Assembly (NCBI GenBank): GCA_016630905.1
Contig: WBMQ01000026.1
Span: 10,001 to 47,659 of the forward strand
Length of the DNA stretch: 37,659 nucleotides
From: Capillidium heterosporum
Taxonomy: Eukaryota > Entomophthoromycota > Entomophthoromycetes > Entomophthorales > Capillidiaceae
Reading direction: 5' to 3'
In this document: positions 9,685 to 20,514 of the stretch, one piece after another
How positions within the stretch are numbered: position 1 is the stretch's first letter
Layout of the letters: the number at the start of each line of letters is the position of its first letter
Position numbers and translations under genes: made by a program
The notes under the pieces: generated by a model
The model's database searches: none
What the model was told of the DNA's origin: nothing
What the model saw: only the letters and a program-made list of their open reading frames with translations

Positions 9685-10837
9685 ATGGGTCTACTCAATT
9701 TTACTAATTTAAGTTACCAACCTAAAGACCTGCATGACAAAGTTAGTGTAGTTACCGGCGCCAACATAGGTAAGCAACTCTCACTTATATCCAAATGGTC
9801 ACCGCTCTAACAAATCTACAGGTTTAGGCCTGGAAACCTCCATCGAGCTAGCCAAGATGGGAAGTAAACTGTACCTCCTATGTAGAAACGAAACGAAGGC
9901 ATTAGATGCTATTAAAAAGATAAAGGAAGTGGTACCTAAAGTCCAAGCTGAATTCGTCAAATACGATTTGGATAGTTTAAATTCGGTACGCAGGACCGCC
10001 CAAGTCATCTTAGAGAAAGAACAGAAAGTTGATATATTGGTCAATAACGCTGGTATGTTCGGGACAAAAAGGGTTATTACTAAAGATGGTATAGAGCGCG
10101 TTTTGCAGGTAAATATACTTATACTGCATGCATTTTAACCTTTTAAAAATGTAGTGTAACTACTTTGGACACGTACTTTTGACCCACCTCTTACTCCCCC
10201 TCCTCAAGAAATCGGAGGCTGGCCGTATCGTCAACGTATCCTCCATTCGTACTTTTTTTATCTACCTACTTTTGCTAACTTAAATTTTAAAAAGTTATGC
10301 TTATAGGCGTCTACGACATCGATAACTTAAAGGGTTTGAATGTCATTTATCCTTACCCCATCCTAGCCAACTCCTACACCTACTTTGCCAACTACGGCAC
10401 CTCCAAAGTCTATCTAAATATGTTTACTTTCCACCTCAACGAACTACTCAAAGATAGTAACATAGTAGCAGTATGTACTCATCCTGGATTCGTTAAAACT
10501 GATATAGGTGCATTTTCAATTTTGTATTTTAATAAATGTCGACTTACATGTATTTTTAGTTGCTAAACCAGAGATCGGAGCCCATATCGGTTGGTATGTC
10601 TTTCAACTCTTGTGGTGGTTAGCCGAAGTTCTGTTCGCTAGGACGGCGCAGGAGGGAGCTAAAACTACGTTGCATGCAGCAGTTGATGATTCAGTATTAG
10701 GTGATAATCCAAAAAAATACTATGACGACTGCAAACTCAAGAGGTTGAAGGGGGATATCATCGACAAGTATTTGCAGCTGCAGCTCTACGAGGAGACTTG
10801 TAAGGTTCTGGGCTTGGAGCCGGAAGTTAAGAATTAG
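9685..10837 (+). CDS. Short-chain dehydrogenase/reductase, retinol-dehydrogenase/WWOX-like (5 exons, 314 aa)
   Basis: Predicted NAD(P)(H)-dependent oxidoreductase acting on an alcohol/ketone; substrate unknown. Exons 9685-9769, 9822-10108, 10155-10248, 10307-10507, 10560-10837; GT...AG introns of 52, 46, 58 and 52 bp; every junction keeps frame. Residues 24-31 (TGANIGLG) are the classical-SDR TGxxxGxG cofactor motif, NNAG is at 103-106, the catalytic Ser is in VNVSS (about 150-154), and YGTSK at 185-189 gives the catalytic Tyr and Lys. HPGFVKTDI follows, split at the exon 4/5 junction. The C-terminal part (WYVFQLLWWLAEVLFARTAQEGAK) is hydrophobic and could associate with a membrane, as in related retinol dehydrogenases. 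Length fits the family. AATAAA at 10841-10846 directly follows the stop. Exon 3/4 borders are the least certain, because the loop between Ser and Tyr is variable. Confidence 0.88.
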
Positions 10838-11101
10838 TTCAATAAAGCACTAGTTAGTTTTAAATTGTTGGTATACTAAGGAGGAGTGAAGTTTTACACT
10901 ATTTTCCTTAAATACTTGTTGATACCATAAGTAGTTTAATAAAACTTCAATTCGAACCTGAGTAGTTAGTTTTGTATTAAATAAATTTATAAGTGTTTTT
11001 TAAAATTTTGGCATGTGCTTTCATCTATATTACATAGTATCTAAAATTAATTAGAAGGTTCTAATTAATATTTACTTTGGTGATTTTTATGCAACATATA
11101 T

Positions 11102-11734
11102 TGTTGGCTGGTCGCCCTCGCTGGGTGTCTGACCACTGGCTTGGACTTCCAGTTGAGTGGGTTCGGCCGAACTTGGTGAGTCCTTCGGCATGGGACGTGA
11201 TATATGTATCGGTTGTGGGCTAGCTAATTTAGATATGTTGAACCTTCTACAGCCAATGAAAATCTTTAAAACTCTCAATCTTCGTAAAACCACTGGCTAA
11301 GAATATATACGTTTATTTAGACTAATCTCACGAAAATCTTCCAATACTCCAAAAATCTTCTCAATCCTCAAAAATCTCCCTCCTCTTCTTATCTTCAATC
11401 TTTGATATATATATCGTAATTTGGGAGATAGTCCTAATTTGGCGTCCTGTAAGTGGATTCTTCTCTAACAAGGGGTAGGTGTGCGTTTTCATCGCAGTAT
11501 TCCATCATCAAGTTAGGACCCAATCATTCGTACTTTAAAAGGATAATTAATTCTAAATAGGGTTAGATAAATTGAGGGTTGATTGGTGTGATACGAATGG
11601 TTTAAAGTAAATCGTTTGTGAAAGATAACATACTTAACCCAAAGTATTTTGTTAAGGTGTAGTATAGTTATAAGTTACTTGTGAAAAATGATCTGATGTT
11701 CAATATACAACTTCTCTGAAGAGCTAAGTTGACA
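11102..11734 (-). mobile_element. LTR copy, family B (short variant), solo
   Basis: A 633-bp copy in reverse orientation: plus-strand ends are TGTTGGCTGGTC at 11102 and AGCTAAGTTGACA at 11734. It matches the short B variant at 22263-22918 in the opposite orientation and lacks the pyrimidine-rich block of the longer copies. Left flank is TATAT, right flank TTCAA, so there is no matching TSD; the copy may have arisen by recombination between two insertions. It is the least decayed B copy seen. The 68-codon minus-strand frame at 11087-11293 lies in the LTR and is not a gene. Confidence 0.7.
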
Positions 11735-11992
11735 TTCAATACGTTTATTTAATAATTACTTGACCTACTACTAAGTTTACTGTAGGCTTTATATAGGTGA
11801 CTTGTCTTTAGTAATCAATATTTCAAATACTCATTTGGTTTTTCTGAAAGATAATCATGATTGTTAAGGAGTGTAAGGAATGAGACATAGTAACTGCAAA
11901 GTTAATTACTTGATTTCTGTTATAAAGGTATTTTTAGACTTAAATTCAGTTTATAGGTAAAACTACAGCTAATCTAGGAATATTTCCTTACA
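11735..11992 (-). mobile_element. LTR fragment, family A
   Basis: On the minus strand it starts TGTAAGGAAATATTCC at 11992 and matches the first about 260 bp of the complete A copies at 17926-18560 and 27173-27807. It stops exactly where the B-family LTR begins (11734/11735). Truncated and AT-shifted. Confidence 0.7.
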
Positions 11993-12256
11993 CTAATACT
12001 ATAGTTAGTATAATAACTCTAATTATTATAGTCCTTAATATAAGGTTATTAACTAATTCTTTTTATATACTATACTATTTTTTTTTACTAATCTTCAATA
12101 TTTTTACTTTTTATTTATATCTAGTTTTCAAACATAAATCTGTTCTACTTATTAGATATTCTTGATTATTTTTCTATATCTTTAGTTTTGGCTATATATT
12201 AATAACTTTCAGCAAGTATTACTAAAATATTAAAAGTGTATTTAAACTTCTAAAAT

Positions 12257-12547
12257 GGGTGTTTGTTTTCTCGCTAAATTTCATTCCAACTTTTTCAATT
12301 TCGAGAATAACTTAGGTTCAAAATTGGCGCAATGTAATACTTTTCATTGGCTATTTTAAGCTAAAAATTGACGGAGAATAGTGATTCTGTAAAATCGCTA
12401 ACTTTCTATTCAACTTTTGATGCTGCAATTTTTTCAGATAACTTCAACTAAAATATGGAGTTTTGACGATATTCATAGGTATATTCTATTATTATACTTC
12501 ATTTTTAGACTATTTTTAGATATTGATATTAACCATAGTATTTTTAG
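12257..12547 (+). repeat. MULE left terminal inverted repeat (291 bp)
   Basis: Pairs with 15762-16052. The homology stops sharply after ATAGTATTTTTAG at 12547. The outermost bases GGGTGTTTG differ from the partner at the second position. Confidence 0.92.
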
Positions 12548-12744
12548 CAACTTTTAAACCAACCAATTAATACAAGATAAACAAAAAATGCTACTATAGT
12601 AAAGGTTATAGTATGTATAGCCTTCCTTGATTTCAAGGTCAGATATCTATATAAATCAACATATTAAATTTATCAACAAAGCAAACAGATGTAGTGTTTA
12701 AATATATATTGCTTCTAATATATGTATTTTTGTTTTTGTATAGA

Positions 12745-15415
12745 ATGCAAGTGTCTTTTAAGGTTTATTTCGCAATAGTAGAAAAGCTTTATAGTGAGGC
12801 TGTTAAAATAAAAGGCTTGTGCAACGATATTAATACTGAGTCCGACCAAGTAGCCGACCTTTACTTAGAATTATCATCCTTATTTGTCTCAAAGGGAATG
12901 GTTCAAGTACTCTCCAATACTATCAAAGGGATCTCAAACAACTCCAATCAACAACTAATTCATGAAAATAATAGCACTTCAGTACAGGTATCACTGCTCG
13001 ATTCGCCAGTATTAGGCTTTAATGTACAGGCTATTGATCTTGTAGATGACGAAGATAATTCCAATTTATCCAACATCATTTCCGAAAAGAATAATAATAA
13101 AAAGCAAAGCCCCCTTAGTAATACCAATGATGAGTTTACTAATAAACGAAACAAATATGACTATCACTTAAGGTACCTTTTATAATAGTCACGTTTTAAA
13201 TATTTTATTAGTAAATTTCGGCATAAGTCACAGTTTTTGAATCTGGAAATTGCAGAACAGGCAGTTGCACTCTTGAATGCTTCAAATGGATTTAGAGTTA
13301 ATAAATATAAAACAATCCCCAAGGACGGCAAGGTCTACATTTACTTTCGATGTGCCAGTCAGGAGAGATACATTGACGTCAAAGAGATTTCCAACAAACA
13401 GTTGGAAAATGAAGATCTCCCAGGTACTTCCCATCACAAGTACGGATGTAAAGTTAGGTTTACCCTAATTGTTGACAGGGATGTTAACGAAGGAACTGGT
13501 TATAAAACAGTTACTGTATCCAAGCCTAATTTTGAGCATAGTCATGACCCACTCAAATCCGACGAAGATCTGAAGATTTCGGCTGTTGAAATATCCAAGA
13601 TGATTGAAAGCTATTACAATGGTTGCACTTCTGGGGAAGCAGTTAAAGTTGTTTCACATAACTATAATATTTTCCTTAAGAATTCTAGTCTAATCCATAA
13701 TATTTGTTATAAAAATAGGATAAAGATGGGTTTAATTCCAAAGCTTACTGAAATTCAGCAGCTATATAAGATCTTGGAGGACGAAAACTACTATATTCGC
13801 ATGATCTACCAAACTTTAGATGCTGAGACACAGGGGTTGCAGGCGGTTATTTGGGCCAACTCTGAGCAAATCCAATTAGCCAAGTCTGGTATCACTGATG
13901 TCCTTTCTGTCGATTGCACTTACAATATATTAGCTTCAAATTTTGCAATATTCAATGTAACAGTTATGAATAAACATTGTAGAATACTACCTGTTTGCCA
14001 CTTGGTACTTGCACGCGAAAACAAGACGGGATACATCAACGCCTTCAAGCTCATCAACGATTTTTTAACTGAGTGCAACTCTACGATTAGCGTTAAAACG
14101 ATTTTTTCGGATTCAGACGATCAACTTGCCATTGGTATACAAACAATATTTCCAAAAGTTACCCATTTACTATGCATATGGCACAAGTTTAACAATCTTA
14201 CGACCTTTATTAAAGATTTGAAGGAATCTGATCGAGCTAAATTAGTCAGAACGTTGATAAATGACGAAGAAGCCAAGGCCGATTCTAGCAATGACAAAAA
14301 GAAGATTGATGCGGCAACCAAAGTGCAAACCAACACTGCAAAACTACATACCTACCTTCATAATCTCCTTTATACTCTCACTGAAGACAAATATAGACAC
14401 CTCAAGAAGCAGTTTGAAAACGCCCTTAAGAATGATGCTACTAAAAAAAAATTCCATACGTATTTTTTAGATGAAGAGCAGTTTGCAGTCTGCTATACCA
14501 AAAAGTTCTTTACCCATTCTTGGAACTCCTCCTCTGCCTCTGAATCAACGAATGCTTCATTGAAATTGTTTCTAGATCGCAAAAAGTTACAACAGAAGCT
14601 TACCATTGCAGAGCTCATTAAGGTCACCGATGAGTACTTCGATACAAAGAAGATTCAACACCTCCGCCTTGATTCCCTTAGTATTAAAAATGGAGTTAAT
14701 CTTTTGCCCATTAAATTTCTAAAAAAAATGGACTGCAAGCTCTCCAAAACGATTCTAGTTAAGCTTCAAGGTAAATTTTGCTTATTTAATTTGATTAACA
14801 TCTAAAGTTAAACTTCGCCATGCTCGCATTGGATTAAGAGTTGTATACCACCCAATAGCTGTTGATACTTTCATAGTTACCGAGAAGAGTGATTCGTCCA
14901 AGAATGCAACTGTTACTTTGTATGCTAGTGATAAAACTTTCTGCCATTGCTACTTTCCTTCTCAGAATGGTTTGCCTTGTGAGCATATAATGGCAGTCCG
15001 GTATTTCCTCGATTCGAAAGCTTCGTTGGTAGTGGAACAAGATGTTGATGATCGTTGGAAAGGAAATTTCAATGCAAACTCTGTTGAAACAGTTGTTGAC
15101 AACTACCTTGCACCCTTGATCGAAACCTTCAACTCCTGCTCCAGCAACAACAAGCCCTTTTATGCTTCCGCCCTTCTTCTTGACCTTGAGCGCCATATCA
15201 CCACTATGCAAGGACTTGATCAACAATTTACTGGTAAAACCGCCGAGCCCTTTACCAAGCCTCGTGGGAGAACCTCCGACAAGATGTTTAAACGAATTAC
15301 TTCTGAATTTGAAATAACTGCCAAGTATAATGCAGATCTCAACAAATTTTGTGAGAATTGCAAAGGTACTGGCCATACTTCTTCAGCTTGCCCTAAGAAG
15401 CAAAAGAAAGTCTAG
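12745..15415 (+). CDS. MULE transposase with FAR1-like, DDE, SWIM and zinc-knuckle regions (3 exons, 864 aa)
   Basis: Exons 12745-13172, 13212-14770, 14808-15415; introns of 39 and 37 bp restore one frame without stops. Residues 1-140 are acidic and Ser/Asn-rich, with no domain recognised. About 169-255 is a FAR1/WRKY-GCM1-type DNA-binding region (Cys in YFRCASQ, Cys in GCKVRF, HSH pair). The DDE core follows: Asp377 in SVDCTY, Asp443 in FSDSDDQL followed by the family's CxxxH (LCIWH), and Glu587 in SASESTNASLK. The SWIM finger is CHCYFPSQNGLPCEH (708-722), and a CCHC-like knuckle CENCKGTGHTSSAC is at 844-857. It should cut and rejoin the TIRs in the nucleus. AATAAA at 15426-15431. The start is the ATG of MQVSFKVYF; an ATG at 12689 is followed at once by a stop. 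No lesions seen. The 37-39-bp introns match host-gene introns. Confidence 0.9.
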
Positions 15416-15761
15416 CTTTAACGTTAATAAAGATATGATAAATTCTGTATTGTATCTTAATAAAAGTGTAGTTCTTTTACTGAAAATATACTCATTATAA
15501 TACAATGCTACATTTATTTTTAAATATAGCTTATAGTTGGCTATTATTAAATTAAAATAAACAAATAGATGATAAAGTTTGAATATGTCAACTCAAATTA
15601 AAATACCTTATGTAATAATGTGGACTGTAGTTTGTATTGTGTTATTAATAGGGAAACGGTTGGAGATTAGTAATATTAGGCAGGGTAGCAATGATGGACA
15701 TTAAGATGAAGCTCGATACATTTCGATATTTTACCTATATTTGTAAAAATAAACTTATGTT

Positions 15762-16052
15762 CTAAAAATACTATGGTTAATATCAATATCTAAAAATAGT
15801 CTAAAAATGAAGTATAATAATAGAATATACCTATGAATATCGTCAAAACTCCATATTTTAGTTGAAGTTATCTGAAAAAATTGCAGCATCAAAAGTTGAA
15901 TAGAAAGTTAGCGATTTTACAGAATCACTATTCTCCGTCAATTTTTAGCTTAAAATAGCCAATGAAAAGTATTACATTGCGCCAATTTTGAACCTAAGTT
16001 ATTCTCGAAATTGAAAAAGTTGGAATGAAATTTAGCAAGAAAACAAACACTC
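15762..16052 (-). repeat. MULE right terminal inverted repeat (291 bp)
   Basis: Reverse complement of 12257-12547 with about two mismatches. Starts CTAAAAATACTATGG and ends AAACAAACACTC. Confidence 0.92.
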
Positions 16053-16548
16053 TCTAAAATACTACTAAAAACTAGCATTTTGATAATATTTCATCTTACT
16101 ATTTTCTGAATAGCTATTATTTACCTTTTAATCTTAGCTATTAATTATAGTTATTATAATAGCCTAATTTTATTTTTTTTATTATAGCTGTTTTTGATAG
16201 CTTAATTTTGTTTTTTTACTATAGCTGTCTCTAATAGCCTAATTTGTTTTGTTTACAAATAAAGTATTATTTCTAATTAGTCTTTTAGTTATTAAATTGT
16301 GTAAATATGTGATTTGACTTTTATATTCTCTTAGCTTACTTTACTTGAACTTTTTTTACTTTATTTAAACTTTTTTTACTTTATTTAAACTTTTTTTACT
16401 TTTTTAAACTTACTTTCTTTAAGTAATTTATATTATCAATATTATAGTTGGTATTAGTTTTACTATTCTAATCTTTTATATTATATATTTTTATTATAAT
16501 ACTATTATTAGTTAGATCCAATAGTACCTTTTTAAACCTTATATAAAA

Positions 16549-16830
16549 TATAAAGAAATATTTTTAGATTAGCTATAGTTTTATTTTATAAACCAAATTT
16601 AAGTTTAAAAATACTTTATAATAGGAATTAAGTAATTAATCCTATATTTACTATGTTTTATTTTTTATACTTAAAGATTATAATTATCTTTTAGAAAAAC
16701 CAAATGAGTTATAATATTAAAGTTTAGATAAAAACTAATTACTAATATCTATAATATTTATTATTAAAAACAAGTTACTTATATAAGGCCTATAGTAAAC
16801 TTAGTAAGTCAAGTAATTATAAAATTTAAA
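16549..16830 (+). mobile_element. LTR fragment, family A, heavily AT-decayed
   Basis: Begins TATAAAGAAATATTTTTAG, the decayed form of the family start TGTAAGGAAATATTCCTAG, and follows the A consensus through the TATATAAGG region to about 16830. It directly follows the end of the C-family LTR that carries the MULE. The 3' half is not visible. Confidence 0.65.
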
Positions 16831-17707
16831 AAGGTATTGCTAGATTTAATCAATAATTGTATTATATTAGAAACTTATAATATAGTAGGTTAGAAAAGCT
16901 AAACTAAGGCTTATTACTACATTAGTAACAAAGGCTTAGATTTTCCAGATATCTAACCAAATAGCTAAGTAAAAGAGGTATACTATAAAAAGTGCTTATA
17001 CAATAGTAGTTAAGTTTTAGTTTTAGAAAAAAACCAAAAAGATGGGTTGGAACTTAAAAATAAAGTAGTACTAAACTAAAAAAGGCTAGTTAGGTAGTAG
17101 TTATACAACTACTAGTACTATAGTATTAAGGTTAAAAGTAAAGGTTAGTTAATAAGTTAATATTAGTTTAAAGGAATAGACAATATTAATAACATTAATT
17201 GCCTAAAGAAAATAAAATTCAAGGATAGTAAGAATTATTAAAAGGTAGTAAAAGGTTAAAAGAACAAAAAGACTAGACTATATAGTATTACTATACTAAA
17301 AATAAAAGTACAGATAAAGAATAACTTTATTTAGGAATAAAGGACAAGATTAAGCTACTAGAAATAACTATAGCTAAGGATAGAGAATAAGTAATAACTA
17401 TTAAAAATAGTAAGGTGGAACATTATTAAGATATTAGCTTTTAGTAGTTATTGAAAAGTTTAAATATTATTTTAGTATCTTAGTTATAATAATGCTAGCA
17501 GGATTGAATTTCCTTTTAGCAATCTACTACTCTATAAGTTAATTGAGTATTTACTAAGTTTATTCAAAAAAGCTAGTAATTTTATTAATTACTACTAATA
17601 CATTTTCATAGTTAAAAGATATAGATTAGCTAATATGCTGCTAATTACTGGAGTTTTTAGGTTATAGTTAAGTTTAAAAAAATAATTAAGGTAATTGAAA
17701 TAGTTGA
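16831..17707. other. AT-rich decayed repeat DNA; reverse C-family LTR pieces at about 17380-17700
   Basis: No gene. From about 17380 to 17700 the plus strand is the reverse complement of the long-variant C-family region at about 23300-23600 (for example AGTAAGGTGGAACATTATT and GGATTGAATTTCC against their partners). The part 16831-17380 is about as AT-rich and full of stops; I could not place it, though it is probably also decayed repeat. Confidence 0.5.
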
Positions 17708-19222
17708 TGTTAGCTAGTTGCCCTTACTAAGTGTTTGACCACTGGCTTGGACTTCTAGTCAAGTAGGTTTGGCTGAACTTAGTAAGTCCTTTGGTATAGG
17801 ACATAATATGTGTGTCATATTATAGGCTAACTAATATAGATGCAACAACTGCCCTATAATTAAATCTAATATAAAAGCTTTATTCTTGCAATACTTCTGG
17901 TTAGGAACTCTTAAAACATTATAATTGTAAGGAAATATTCCTAGATCAGCTGTAGTTTCACCCATAAACCAAATTCAAGTCTAGAAATGCCTTTATAACA
18001 GGAATCAGATAATTAATCCCACAGTCACTATGTCTCATTCCTTACACTCCTTAACAATCACGATTATCTCCCAAAACCACCAAATGAGTATCTGGAACAT
18101 TTACTACTAAAGACAAGTCACCTATATAAGGCCCATGGTGAACTTAGTAGTAGATTAAGTAATTATTAAATAAACGTATTGAACATTTGATATTTTCTTC
18201 TACTATCGGCATAGTATAGACTCCCTGCGTAGTATAATTAAGAACTGATAATTTGCATCCCTCCAAGACCGAGAGTTGCATTGACCTGACCTGAATCAAC
18301 AAACCTGAACTGAATCAACAACCTGAACTGAACCAAATCTGAAAACTTAAGATAAACAATAGATTTGACTACATTCCTTAGTCTTGTGGCTACAGTTGGA
18401 GTAGTCCTGTCTGCTCACCGCCTCTGGATCCGACTCCAGGCATGATTATCCTTCCTGTATAACCTTTGTGTCAACTTCCTTAGCCTTTATGGAGTACTGG
18501 CTACTGCTACTGCCTGGTTGACTCCTGCTGGTAAGCATTCTTTGTGGATGTTTCCCAACAATAATCAACCTAACCCAAACTTAATCTATAATTAGGGTAA
18601 ACTTAAAAGAAAGGTCTCAAACAATTCTGATAAACTGACTCAGAAACTCTTTTTTTTATTAATAAAAGTAATCCAAAAACTCTTTTTCTTTCCCTCTTGT
18701 TCTTTCACTGTCCTTTTTGTTTTTCTATCTGTTTCTTCTTGTTTGGTAGTCTGTTTCCCATTTTTTCCTCTTCTCTTTCTCTCTTTCTCTTTTTTCTATC
18801 TGTCTTTTTTCTTTTGTCCTCTCCCTCTTCTCTCTTATATAGTAGATCTAAAACAAGGCATAATTTGGAGGCTTATCAGTGAATTTTTTTCTTAATGAAC
18901 TGAAGAGTCACTATCCTAATTACTGCTATCTACCTTTACATTTTGGACTTACTTTCTTTGTAAGTCAACCATCAGAAAATCTAGCATTAAGTCTAAAATC
19001 CCAAACTTACCTTTTTAATAGAAAATTGGTCTTAGGTAATTTAAGCACTTTGCTATTAGTTAGAATGTATACTAATGAATGGTAGGTATTTCAAAGTGCA
19101 AGGATGAATATATAACTGTATCACTCCAAAATACTCTGTCTAGTAGTAGCCAAATTGTAGGTTTATAAAAAATGAATATTCCAATGTTCAACACCCAACT
19201 TAACCTAAAAGCTAAGTTGACA
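17708..19222 (-). mobile_element. Solo LTR, family B (long variant), interrupted by a family A LTR
   Basis: Plus-strand ends are TGTTAGCTAGTTGCCC at 17708 and GCTAAGTTGACA at 19222; the sense strand is minus. Flanks GTTGA (17703-17707) and ATTGA (19223-19227) look like a TSD with one G/A difference. Without the nested A element and its duplicated target the LTR is about 875 bp, matching the inverted copy at 24790-25690. It includes a pyrimidine-rich stretch (about 18650-18840) shared with that copy. The frames at 18697-18882 and 18879-19085 are within the LTR and not genes. Confidence 0.85.
17926..18560 (+). mobile_element. Solo LTR, family A, complete with perfect TSD, nested in a family B LTR
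   Basis: A 635-bp element, TGTAAGGAAATATTCC to GTTTCCCAACA, with ATAAT duplicated at 17921-17925 and 18561-18565. The empty site is visible, reverse-complemented, in the B copy at 24790-25690 (around 25470). A TATATAAG box at 18123-18130 and AATAAA at 18169-18174 fix the sense direction as plus. It is less AT-shifted than neighbouring repeats, so relatively young here. Fossil; no internal region. Confidence 0.93.
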
Positions 19223-19683
19223 ATTGATATATAGAGTAGATTTATAACTAAAATAGTTATGAATTGGAAAACAAAAAAATAATTTAAAAATTAGTAAAAA
19301 ATAGAAAGAGGAAGAAAATCTAAAAAAGAAATAGATCTATAACTTAATAATTGGAATTGTAATAACTAGAGTTATTGCAGTAATTATTAAATAAACATAT
19401 TGAATATTTTATATTTTTCTTTTACTATTGACATAGTATAAAATTTCTGTATAGTATAATTGAAAACTGATAATTTGTATTTTTTTAAAACTAAAATTTG
19501 CATTGATTTAACCTATAATAACTCTAATTGTTATACTTCCTAATATAAGGTTATTGACTAATTTTCTATATAATACACCAATTTTCTTTTACTAATTTTT
19601 AACATTTTTATTTTTATTTGCTATTTATATTTAGCTTTTATTAGAAATTGATTGAATTATTAGATATTCTCAGTTATTGTTTA
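19223..19683. mobile_element. Mosaic of LTR fragments (C, A, C)
   Basis: 19223-19378 is a reverse fragment resembling the 5' part of the long C variant at 23120. 19379-19512 is a piece from the middle of family A (AATTATTAAATAAACATATT onward). 19513-19683 is the decayed 5' part of another C copy. None has a complete boundary or TSD. Confidence 0.55.
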
Positions 19684-20339
19684 TGTAATAACCCTGATTG
19701 TTACAATTTCTAATATGAGGTCATTGATCGATTTTCTTTGTACACTACACTATTTTTTCCCTTACTAATCTTCAATGTTTCCACTTTCCATTTATATCTA
19801 GTTTTTGAACAGAAATCTGTTCTACTTATTAGATATTCTTGACGATTTTCCATATCCTTAGTTTTGGCTATATATTAGTAACCCCCAACAAATATTGCCA
19901 AGATACCAAAAGGGTATTTAAACCCCTAAGATACTACTAAAAACTGGTATCTTAATAATATTCCACCTTGCTATTTTCTAAATAACTGTTACCTACCTCT
20001 TGATCTTAACCATCAATTATAGCTGTTATAATAGCCTGATCTGTTTTCCTTGCTATAACTGTCTCTGACAGCCTGATCTGTTTTGTCTACAAATAAAGTA
20101 TTGTTCCTGGTCAGCCTTTTAGTTATTAGATTGTACAAATATGTGGTTCAACTTTTATACCTTCTTAGCTCACTTTATTCAAACTTTCTTTACTTCTCTT
20201 TGGACTTATCTCCTTTAAATGATTCATATTACTAATTCTATAGTTAGCATTAGTTTTACTATCCCAACCTTTCATATCATATGCTTCTATTATGACATTA
20301 TCATTAGTTAGATCCAATAGCACTCTCTTGGATCTTACA
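19684..20339 (+). mobile_element. LTR copy, family C (short variant), end to end
   Basis: A 656-bp copy from TGTAATAACCCTGATTG to GGATCTTACA. Flanks GTTTA and AAGAT do not match, so the TSD is lost or the copy is recombinant. It serves as the uninterrupted reference for the MULE target. An AATAAA lies at 20092-20097. The 3' coding-like region (reverse of the 20165-20350 frame) is present but broken. Confidence 0.75.
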
Positions 20340-20514
20340 AAGATAATCAAAATAATTAATATATGAGGTAGATTTGTAACTTAGTTATGAATTAGGAAAC
20401 AGAAAAATTTTTTTGAAAATTAGTAAGAATTAGTAAGAGAAAGGGAATCTAAGAAAAGAATAGGTTTATAACCTAATAATCAGAATTATGATAACTAGGA
20501 TTGTTATACCTTTG
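20340..20514 (-). mobile_element. LTR fragment, family C long-variant 5' part, reversed
   Basis: Reverse complement of about 23120-23290 (the block with CTAATTCTTACTAATTTTC and the TAACCTAATAATCAGAAT segment), ending at the inverted start GGATTGTTATA near 20507. It abuts the end of the C copy at 20339. Confidence 0.5.

Larger units (their letters stand above)
12257..16052 (+). mobile_element. Mutator-like (MULE) DNA transposon, 3.8 kb, apparently complete
   Basis: TIRs of 291 bp (12257-12547 and 15762-16052) are inverted and nearly identical; I noticed only about two differences. Termini are GGGTGTTTGTTTTC and its partner GAGTGTTTGTTTTC. An 8-bp direct repeat TCTAAAAT flanks the element (12249-12256, 16053-16060), or 9 bp with one mismatch, fitting MULE behaviour. 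The target is a C-family LTR, whose unbroken sequence is seen at 19917-19935. One gene, the transposase (12745-15415), fills the interior. Near-identical TIRs and an open gene suggest very recent insertion. Confidence 0.93.
12009..16543 (+). mobile_element. Decayed solo LTR, family C, split by a MULE insertion
   Basis: Two halves, 12009-12256 and 16053-16543, align end to end with the uninterrupted C copy at 19684-20339 once the transposon between them is set aside. The start reads TATAATAACTC in place of TGTAACAACCC and the end CCTTATA, showing strong C:G to T:A decay. No matching TSD is visible. The net LTR length is about 730 bp. An A-family fragment adjoins on each side (left inverted, right direct). 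Confidence 0.75.

Noticed and set aside
11102-11992. Clean nested insertion of a B LTR into an A LTR with TSD
   Set aside because: The A fragment is present on the right only and the flanking pentamers (TATAT, TTCAA) differ, so a simple insertion is not supported.
14834-15376. 180-codon minus-strand frame opposite the MULE transposase
   Set aside because: It is the antisense shadow of exon 3, which carries the SWIM and zinc-knuckle motifs on the plus strand.
18697-19085. Two small plus-strand frames in a CT-rich stretch
   Set aside because: They lie inside the family B LTR and come from low-complexity CTTTCT sequence.
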